In this document: positions 1-4,514 of the stretch, piece after piece | Numbering within the stretch: position 1 is the first letter of the stretch | Layout: every line of letters begins with the position of its first letter | Program-made: the position numbers and the translations under genes | Source: Candidatus Omnitrophota bacterium | GTDB lineage: Bacteria > Omnitrophota > Gorgyraeia > Gygaellales > Profunditerraquicolaceae | Length of the DNA stretch: 5,626 nucleotides | Reading direction: 5' to 3' | NCBI GenBank assembly: GCA_030691585.1 | Contig: JAUYEC010000073.1 | Coordinates: 1-5,626 of the forward strand | The notes under the pieces: generated by a model | Databases searched by the model: none | The model's input: the letters and a program-made list of their open reading frames with translations, nothing else | What the model was told of the DNA's origin: nothing

Positions 1-1101
1 CCTTTTGTAATAAAGGGCGTCTGTTACAATCCTGTTCCTATAGGTAAGAACCACGAATACGATTGGTGGTCGGATCCTAACAAGCCCTGGGTCAAAGACG
101 GCAAATTGATGCAGGAGATGGGCATTAATACCATCAGGATCTATCAGACGGTAACGGACACGGAAGCGGTAAAAAAGGTGATCCGGGATCTTTACTGCCT
201 CTATGGGATCCGCACCGTGCTTGGCCATTGGTTAGGAGCATGGGAATATCCCTGTCCTTTTTACGGAGAAAAGGATTTCCAGGAGCGTATCACTAACGAA
301 GTCCTGGAAATGGTCAGGGTTTACAAGGACGAGCCGGGTGTTTTGTTCTGGATCCTGGGTAATGAAAACAATTATTCCTGCCTGGGCAGGGTCAACCCCT
401 GGTCCACTGAAGAGATAGACAGAGAGCCGGACCCGCAGAAGAAGAACACGTTGCGCCTTAGGATCTACTATTCGTTTGTAAACGAACTGGCGCGCAAGAT
501 ACATAAGCTGGATCCTGATCATCCTGTAGCTTTGGGGAATGGCGAGTTAAGCGGCTTGGAGGTTGCCAAGGATTTCTGCGCGGATGTTGACCTGGTGGCA
601 TGCATCATTTACCGCGGCAAGACTTTTGGGAACCTTTTCAGGTCGCTGCGGATGACCTTTGATAAACCGATAGTTATTGCCGAATTCGGCGCCGATGCCT
701 ACGACGCCTATTTGAAAAAAGAGGACCAGAATATGCAGGCGTTCTTTCTGGAGTCGCAGTGGCGCCAGATCTACGAAAACTTAGGCGGCGTTGAAGACGG
801 GGAAGGTAATTGCCTGGGTGGTGTAATGTTTGAATGGACGGACGAATGGTGGAAGCATAATGAAGGCGACCCGTCAGGTTGGAGCGTGCAGGATACGGAA
901 TCAAACTGGTCCAACGGCGGCTATTATTTTGATATAAAAGCCGAAGGCAATAAAAACATGAACGAAGAGTGGTTCGGTATCGTGGCACAGTCGCCCGAAT
1001 TAGAAAACGGCCTGAATATCCGCAAGCCGCGTAAGGCCTATTATGTGATCCGGGAATTCTGGAACAACCCCGTGCCGGCCCAGAAAACCAGAAAACAATA
1101 A
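1..1101 (+). CDS. Clan GH-A glycoside hydrolase (GH2-like TIM barrel), C-terminal part, 5' truncated
   Basis: The frame is open from base 1 and ends at TAA 1099-1101, so 366 codons are visible and the true start lies upstream. It reads like the (beta/alpha)8 catalytic domain of retaining clan GH-A enzymes, closest in feel to family GH2. An opening strand 'FVIKGVCYNP' is followed by 'GINTIRIYQT'. The acid/base motif 'WILGNEN' has its Glu codon at 364-366. The nucleophile strand 'PIVIAEFGADA' has its Glu codon at 682-684. A late barrel segment 'GGVMFEWTDEWWK' follows. Both catalytic Glu are present, about 106 residues apart, so the enzyme looks active. By family knowledge it would hydrolyse or transglycosylate a beta-linked glycan with retention of configuration; the substrate cannot be read from this fragment. 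The N-terminus, including any signal peptide or beta-sandwich domains, is missing. The tail (about the last 80 residues, 'NEEWFGIVAQ' to 'KAYYVIREFW') matches the usual end of such domains. GH72-like or GH5-like assignment is the main alternative. Confidence 0.82.
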   Translation, partial: PFVIKGVCYNPVPIGKNHEYDWWSDPNKPWVKDGKLMQEMGINTIRIYQTVTDTEAVKKVIRDLYCLYGIRTVLGHWLGAWEYPCPFYGEKDFQERITNEVLEMVRVYKDEPGVLFWILGNENNYSCLGRVNPWSTEEIDREPDPQKKNTLRLRIYYSFVNELARKIHKLDPDHPVALGNGELSGLEVAKDFCADVDLVACIIYRGKTFGNLFRSLRMTFDKPIVIAEFGADAYDAYLKKEDQNMQAFFLESQWRQIYENLGGVEDGEGNCLGGVMFEWTDEWWKHNEGDPSGWSVQDTESNWSNGGYYFDIKAEGNKNMNEEWFGIVAQSPELENGLNIRKPRKAYYVIREFWNNPVPAQKTRKQ

Positions 1102-1108
1102 TGAAGCG

Positions 1109-1131
1109 CCCCGGGCTGAAGCCAGGGGTTT
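1109..1131 (+). terminator. Hairpin after the glycosidase gene, possible weak terminator
   Basis: Eight bases after the stop codon, CCCC (1109-1112) pairs with GGGG (1125-1128) and GGC (1114-1116) with GCC (1121-1123) around a TGAA loop. One G/A mismatch separates the two stems. Only three T residues follow (1129-1131), so this is a poor intrinsic terminator. The octamer CTGAAGCC occurs at 1116-1123 and again at 1132-1139, which allows a competing fold. It could instead be a transcript 3'-end stabiliser or a degenerate repeat. Confidence 0.35.
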
Positions 1132-1154
1132 CTGAAGCCCTAAAAGCCGGATAC

Positions 1155-1185
1155 TTGAGCGGATTTCAGGCCGCGAAAGTATAAA
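1155..1185 (+). promoter_or_regulatory. Weak candidate sigma70-type promoter for the TPR gene
   Basis: TTGAGC (1155-1160) and TATAAA (1180-1185) are separated by 19 bp, longer than the ideal 17. The -10 hexamer is identical to the one in the stronger promoter upstream of the ROK gene. Transcription would begin near 1192, so the palindrome at 1197-1227 would form a hairpin almost at the 5' end of the message. The -35 match is modest and read-through from the glycosidase gene is possible. Confidence 0.3.
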
Positions 1186-1196
1186 CTGAATAGACT

Positions 1197-1227
1197 TGCA
1201 GGGACAGGTTTTAAACCTGTCCCTACG
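1197..1227. repeat. 31-bp palindromic repeat, copy 1
   Basis: The left arm AGGGACAGGTTT (1200-1211) and right arm AAACCTGTCCCT (1213-1224) are perfect inverted copies around one central T. The outermost bases (TGC at 1197-1199, ACG at 1225-1227) differ from copy 2 (3210-3240) by two transitions, which break one terminal base pair and leave one G-T wobble. Both copies are followed by the same five bases, GATAA. The copy ends 14 bp before the start codon of the TPR gene. As RNA it would form a hairpin of at least 12 bp. It resembles REP or MITE-like intergenic elements; no transposase is present in the window. Confidence 0.9.
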
Positions 1228-1241
1228 GATAATCAACAACG

Positions 1242-2999
1242 ATGCATCTTAAATATATGTTAAAACCGATAATCTTATTCCGGGCAGTTTCAAAGATCTT
1301 AGCCGTCATTTTTATTATCAATTTTGTTTTTTTCTGCCGCGCCCAGGCCGGGGATGCAGAAATTATATCATCGCTTACGCAAAAAATAATCGGCACAGAA
1401 AATCTTGAGAGTGCCTATCCGGCTTTCGAGGAACTGACGGAATCGTATTTTTCCGCGCGGCGCTATAATGAATACGCCGACCTCCTGAAGAACCTGGCCC
1501 AGAAGAAAAAAGAACTTGAGCCGGCCGTGGATTATTATGCGGCACTCACGCGCTATTACCAGCTCAAGTACTTAGAGGACGCGCAATCCTGGGACGAATA
1601 TTTCAACAAAGGAAATGATTACCGCGGCCAGATCAAAGACTCCCTGGATAGGGCGATACAGGCGACGGCGCTAAATGCCGATGTCTATGGTTTGAACGCG
1701 CGCCTTTTGCTCTGGAAGTTCTATAAAGGTAAACAGGATGATGCGGGAACCGCGGCACTCAGCGGCTTGATGGATTATATTTCCCGTTATGCCGCGGGTA
1801 ACGCGCAAAACTTGCTTGCGATAAAAGAAGCCGGTTATGAGCTTTTGTCTTTTAATGAAAAGATCAAGGCCAAGATGGCCTATGAGATCTATGCCGAAAA
1901 ACTGCTTTCTTCCGGCGTAAGCCATGATGAATTGGGCGAGACGGCCCTTAAGTTTTATAAAGAAGGAAACCTGGGCCTGGCGGAAAGTATTTACAATCTC
2001 TACATTGAACAGGCTCTGAAAACTATGCCCCCTGAAAAATCAGCGCCGCTTCTAATGGGAATCGGCAGGTTATTTTTATACGGAAGGCAGAAGCCTTATG
2101 ATGCTTTCTACGCTGAAACCATCCTGGCTAAAGCCGAGGAGGTCGCAGGAATTGAAATTTTTGATGAAGGATTAATGTATCTGCGCGCGTTGAGTTTAGA
2201 AAAAACCAGGCAGTTTGAAAGGGCCAGGGCCGCCTATGATAATTTTACCGCGCGCTTTCCCGGTTCGCGCCGCGCCAACGAAGCAGCCTTTAAATCCGCC
2301 TTCATCGGCGCCTACGCGCTGGGCGAGCTCAAAGACGCTAAGGCGCGCTTTGTGAATTTAGCCGCGGGGATTAGTCCCGATGCCTATACCGCCGCGGGGC
2401 TCTATCAACTTGGATTGTTCAGCCAATGGGAGAACGATCTGGCAGGCGCGAAAGATTACTATTCTCGAGCGCTATCTGTAGGGGCGGGTTTGTCCCGCCC
2501 GGCGAATAAAGAATTCGGGCGGGATCCCGCCCTCGGCCAGGATAGCTTGGCGGGAAAATCCGCCTCTACAATGGCGGGAACAGAACAGTCTTCTGTCCCT
2601 GCATCTGAAGTTGCAGTATTGGCGCAGGAGCGTTTAAACGAAATTGCAGGACCTAAGCCGATGGAATATAATCTCAAGATGTTTTTGGATACGGTAATAA
2701 ATAATGGCGCGAACTTGTGGGCTGATGCCTCAACCTTGGGGCTATCCGCCGATTCTTATACAATAGATAAGAATGAATTCGTATTTATCAGTTCAACGGC
2801 CGTCCCTTTAGAAAGCGGATGCGTTCAGGTGAGCATAGAATACCTCTGGTCAGGCCAATCCGGAAAAACAAAACCTTCCTCGGACAGTTTCTCTTTTAAT
2901 ACCTCCTACGACTCCCCCGGCCCCAAAATCATAAATCTTGTGGCCGTTTCACCTACGGGTTTGATGGGTTGGGATTTTGCTCTGATAGATGTAGAATAG
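1242..2999 (+). CDS. Exported tetratricopeptide-repeat protein with PKD-like C-terminal domain, carrying a repeat insertion
   Basis: A 585-residue protein whose family I do not recognise beyond its repeats. The N-terminus has basic residues and a hydrophobic core (about 19-31, 'ILAVIFIINFVFF') followed by a plausible signal peptidase I site after Ala36 (AQA-GD), so it is probably periplasmic or surface exposed. C32 does not sit in a proper lipobox. Residues about 45-410 are alpha-helical with TPR-like pairs, clearest at 309-345, 346-375 and 381-411. Residues about 412-454 are encoded by an inserted hairpin-rich repeat and look like a disordered Gly/Ala/Ser-rich linker; helix resumes at 'SEVAVLAQERLNEIAG'. 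Residues about 510-585 are beta-rich and resemble a PKD or Ig-like fold ('SIEYLWSGQSG', 'IINLVAVSPTG'). An in-frame TAA at 1230-1232 limits the start to ATG 1242 or ATG 1257; neither has a Shine-Dalgarno sequence. TPR proteins of this kind usually scaffold envelope assemblies; its partner is unknown. Confidence 0.85.
   Translation: MHLKYMLKPIILFRAVSKILAVIFIINFVFFCRAQAGDAEIISSLTQKIIGTENLESAYPAFEELTESYFSARRYNEYADLLKNLAQKKKELEPAVDYYAALTRYYQLKYLEDAQSWDEYFNKGNDYRGQIKDSLDRAIQATALNADVYGLNARLLLWKFYKGKQDDAGTAALSGLMDYISRYAAGNAQNLLAIKEAGYELLSFNEKIKAKMAYEIYAEKLLSSGVSHDELGETALKFYKEGNLGLAESIYNLYIEQALKTMPPEKSAPLLMGIGRLFLYGRQKPYDAFYAETILAKAEEVAGIEIFDEGLMYLRALSLEKTRQFERARAAYDNFTARFPGSRRANEAAFKSAFIGAYALGELKDAKARFVNLAAGISPDAYTAAGLYQLGLFSQWENDLAGAKDYYSRALSVGAGLSRPANKEFGRDPALGQDSLAGKSASTMAGTEQSSVPASEVAVLAQERLNEIAGPKPMEYNLKMFLDTVINNGANLWADASTLGLSADSYTIDKNEFVFISSTAVPLESGCVQVSIEYLWSGQSGKTKPSSDSFSFNTSYDSPGPKIINLVAVSPTGLMGWDFALIDVE
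2474..2607. repeat. Composite hairpin-rich repeat inserted in frame in the TPR gene
   Basis: The core (2477-2603) begins TGTAGGG and ends CCCTGCA, matching the ends of the two intergenic palindromes. It holds four hairpins: GGGCGGG/CCCGCCC (2482-2488 with 2494-2500); the perfect 16-bp palindrome GGGCGGGATCCCGCCC (2517-2532); GGCGGG/TCCGCC (2549-2554 with 2559-2564); and GGG-ACAGAA/TTCTGT-CCC (2576-2585 with 2591-2599, one bulged A). The first hairpin (from 2477) and the third (to 2570) are inverted, diverged copies of each other, TGTAGGGGCGG versus CCGCCTCTACA. The pentamer ATCTG flanks the insert at 2474-2478 and 2603-2607. Removing one pentamer with the insert deletes 129 bp, exactly 43 codons, and restores the protein sequence 'SRALSEVAVL'. 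Confidence 0.82.
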
Positions 3000-3008
3000 A
3001 GTCATAGC

Positions 3009-3026
3009 GGGGATTTGATAATCCCC
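3009..3026 (+). terminator. Hairpin just after the TPR gene, possible terminator or 3'-end stabiliser
   Basis: GGGGATT (3009-3015) and AATCCCC (3020-3026) form a perfect 7-bp stem with a TGAT loop, starting 9 bp after the stop codon. No T-tract follows (next bases ATACACCC), so it does not meet the usual intrinsic-terminator pattern. It could end transcription inefficiently, need Rho, or protect the message from 3' exonucleases. Confidence 0.4.
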
Positions 3027-3063
3027 ATACACCCGTAAATCCGTGCAGCAGCACAATTTGTAC

Positions 3064-3099
3064 CTTAGCGGCTTGGCCACCAATTAAAAAACCGCTAAG
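3064..3099. repeat. Nested inverted repeat in the TPR-ROK intergenic region
   Basis: CTTAGCGG (3064-3071) and CCGCTAAG (3092-3099) are perfect 8-bp inverted copies with 20 bp between them. Inside lies a second small dyad, TTGG-CCA-CCAA (3073-3083), then an A-run. In RNA this gives a hairpin within a hairpin; in DNA it could be a two-half-site operator about 45 bp upstream of the -35 box of the next promoter. It is followed by TATTAATTT, so weak termination of the TPR transcript is another reading. Confidence 0.5.
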
Positions 3100-3142
3100 T
3101 ATTAATTTCCAACCCGCGGGCAAGAGAATTGAGTAAAAATGC

Positions 3143-3171
3143 TTGACTAATTTTTTTTTATATAGTATAAA
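3143..3171 (+). promoter_or_regulatory. Sigma70-type promoter for the ROK / coiled-coil operon
   Basis: TTGACT (3143-3148) and TATAAA (3166-3171) each match the housekeeping consensus at 5 of 6 positions, with the optimal 17-bp spacing. The spacer holds a run of nine T (3151-3159). Transcription should start near 3178-3180, giving a leader of about 83 nt that contains palindrome copy 2. This is the best promoter-like sequence in the window, and it sits in an AT-rich stretch that contrasts with the surrounding coding DNA. Confidence 0.65.
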
Positions 3172-3179
3172 GAGAAGAG

Positions 3180-3200
3180 ATTTTATATATATTGTAAAAT
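3180..3200. promoter_or_regulatory. AT-rich dyad at the expected transcription start, candidate operator
   Basis: ATTTTATA (3180-3187) and TGTAAAAT (3193-3200) are inverted copies at 7 of 8 positions with a 5-bp spacer, so the site spans 21 bp. It lies at about +1 to +20 of the predicted transcript, where a bound repressor would block initiation. ROK regulators such as NagC and Mlc bind AT-rich dyads of about this size, so autoregulation by the adjacent ROK gene is a reasonable inference. The region is very AT-rich and such dyads arise by chance. Confidence 0.35.
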
Positions 3201-3209
3201 TTAAATGAT

Positions 3210-3240
3210 TGTAGGGACAGGTTTTAAACCTGTCCCTACA
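3210..3240. repeat. 31-bp perfect palindromic repeat, copy 2
   Basis: TGTAGGGACAGGTTT (3210-3224) and AAACCTGTCCCTACA (3226-3240) are perfect 15-bp inverted copies around a single T. It matches copy 1 at 29 of 31 positions and shares the following GATAA. GAT occurs directly on each side (3207-3209 and 3241-3243), possibly a 3-bp target duplication. It ends 21 bp before the ROK start codon and should form a strong hairpin in the mRNA leader. It may be a mobile repeat, a translational control element, or both. Confidence 0.92.
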
Positions 3241-3261
3241 GATAACGTTTAATTATATACT

Positions 3262-4497
3262 ATGCGCGCGATAGATTTTCAAAAAGAAGGATTATCGGAG
3301 AAAGAAAGGCGCAACATCGACATCCTGGAGATCTTACGGAGGCGCGGCCCGGTCAGCCGTCCGGATATCTCCAAGGAGATGGGCGTTAACGTGGTGACCG
3401 TCTCTAATTATATTGACGAATTCATCCGGCGCAACCTGGTGCATGAAAAAGATTTTGACGTTTCCGAGGGAGGGCGCAGGCCCGTCCTATTGGACCTGAA
3501 TCCGCAGGCCGCCTATGTCATCGGTGCCGGGTTAAATCTACTTGATGTTGTCGGCATCTTAATAGACCTCAAAGGCAACATCATCACCAAAACACGCCTG
3601 CCCAGAAATACATTATCTGCCGAAGGTATCGGGGAATCCCTGCTTAATGTTATCCGCGAAGTCTTGCGGCGTTCAAAAGAATACGCTTCCAACATAAAGG
3701 GCGTAGGCGTAGGCCTTGCGGGCCTGATCAATAAACAAGACGGTTCGGTGCGCTGGCCCGAGCGCAGCGGTGCAACTTATCGCTACGCGGCAGTTGACGT
3801 GCATTTAAAAAGTATGCTGGAAAAAGAGTTCAGCCTGCCGACGTTGATTGAAAACGACGCTACCTGCGCCTGTTTCGGCGAGCACTGGCTGGACCTGGAA
3901 CACGGCCTCAAGAATGTGCTCTATATGTTTTCCGGCGTCGGTTGCGGCATGATGATCAACGGCGAAGTCTACCGCGGCGCCCAGGGCTACGCCGGCGAGG
4001 TCGCTATTTATAACGATAAAGAGAAAGAAGCTTTTAGTTGTGCCGCGGGCCGCGATTGTTTTATCCGCCGCTGGGAAGCCGACCTCGGTATCGTTGAAGA
4101 CGTCTTAAAGGCATTATCCGTAAAAAAAGACGAGGCGGATAAATTTTTAAAAGTTGCCGCCATAGATAAAATTGAGGACATTTCCTTAAAGAATGTGTTT
4201 TCTGCCGCGCGCTCGGGTAATGCCGCAGCTAGCGGCGCGCTGGCCTCTGCCGCCGAGAGGCTGGGTATCAAGATCGCGTCCCTGGTGAACCTGCTTAACC
4301 CGCAGGTAGCAGTCATCGGCGGCGGCCTTGAAGAAGCGGGCCACGATTTCCTGAATATTGTGGATGCTACGGTAAAGAAATGGGCATTCAGGGAGGTTAC
4401 CGCTAACCTCAAGATCGTTTATTCCCAATTAAGGGAAAACGCGGTGGCGGTCGGTGCCGCAAGCCTGGTGATGCAGAAGATATTTTCTCAGTTATAA
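3262..4497 (+). CDS. ROK-family transcriptional regulator (NagC/XylR type)
   Basis: A 411-residue protein, the usual length for ROK repressors. Residues about 16-61 form a winged helix-turn-helix ('VSRPDISKEMGVNVVTVSNY'), followed by the wing and the ROK-typical 'GGRRPVLLDLN' (70-80). The rest is the ROK sugar-kinase fold: 'VGVGLAGLI' (148-156), 'IENDATCACFGEHW' (196-209) with conserved Asn198-Asp199 of the sugar site, 'GVGCGMMINGEVYRGAQGYAGEV' split over 225-247, and 'NPQVAVIGGG' (346-355). It probably represses carbohydrate or cell-envelope genes and responds to a sugar ligand, acting in the cytoplasm. The nucleotide loop is degenerate (GLNLLDV, 90-96, instead of DxGGT). The zinc site is eroded: His of the E-x-G-H motif is Ile249, and only Cys260 and Cys266 remain. 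Kinase activity is therefore unlikely. An in-frame TAA at 3250-3252 leaves ATG 3262 as the only sensible start; no Shine-Dalgarno precedes it. It is likely co-transcribed with the gene starting 17 bp downstream. Confidence 0.9.
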   Translation: MRAIDFQKEGLSEKERRNIDILEILRRRGPVSRPDISKEMGVNVVTVSNYIDEFIRRNLVHEKDFDVSEGGRRPVLLDLNPQAAYVIGAGLNLLDVVGILIDLKGNIITKTRLPRNTLSAEGIGESLLNVIREVLRRSKEYASNIKGVGVGLAGLINKQDGSVRWPERSGATYRYAAVDVHLKSMLEKEFSLPTLIENDATCACFGEHWLDLEHGLKNVLYMFSGVGCGMMINGEVYRGAQGYAGEVAIYNDKEKEAFSCAAGRDCFIRRWEADLGIVEDVLKALSVKKDEADKFLKVAAIDKIEDISLKNVFSAARSGNAAASGALASAAERLGIKIASLVNLLNPQVAVIGGGLEEAGHDFLNIVDATVKKWAFREVTANLKIVYSQLRENAVAVGAASLVMQKIFSQL

Positions 4498-4504
4498 AAC
4501 TGTA

Positions 4505-4511
4505 GGGAGGG
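4505..4511 (+). promoter_or_regulatory. Strong Shine-Dalgarno sequence of the coiled-coil gene
   Basis: GGGAGGG lies 3 bp before ATG 4515 (the GGAGG core at 4506-4510 ends 4 bp before it). This fixes the start of the coiled-coil gene and shows that this genome does use Shine-Dalgarno initiation, which makes its absence before the two upstream genes notable. An in-frame TTG immediately precedes the ATG but is too close to the motif to be preferred. Confidence 0.75.
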
Positions 4512-4514
4512 TTG

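Noticed and set aside
232..1239. Minus-strand open frames opposite the glycosidase gene and the following gap
   Set aside because: They overlap a gene with clear catalytic motifs; the frame reaching 1239 spans the palindrome and gives no recognisable protein.
1275..1350. Cys32 of the TPR protein as a lipoprotein attachment site
   Set aside because: The preceding residues (VFF) do not form a lipobox, while AQA before Gly37 is a normal signal peptidase I site.
1671..2677. Minus-strand open frames of 84 and 72 codons inside the TPR gene
   Set aside because: They are shadows of the TPR coding frame; the second one partly reads the inserted hairpin repeat, which stays open in several frames because it is GC-rich.
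3113..3120. CCCGCGGG, an 8-bp palindrome upstream of the ROK promoter
   Set aside because: Too short to separate from chance and not repeated in the window.
3151..3166. TATAGT (3161-3166) as an alternative -10 box
   Set aside because: Its spacing from TTGACT is only 12 bp; TATAAA at 3166-3171 with 17 bp is far better.
3210..3240. Palindrome as a CRISPR repeat or an intrinsic terminator
   Set aside because: The copies are not arrayed with regular spacers, and no T-tract follows the stem. The element sits in a leader before a gene, not at a transcript end.
4008..4428. Two overlapping minus-strand open frames of 134 and 80 codons
   Set aside because: Both lie antisense inside the well-supported ROK gene and their translations show no domain pattern.
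4501..4511. TGTAGGGAGGG before the coiled-coil gene shares its first eight bases with the palindrome family
   Set aside because: The match stops after eight bases and there is no inverted partner; a purine-rich Shine-Dalgarno sequence explains it better than a repeat remnant.
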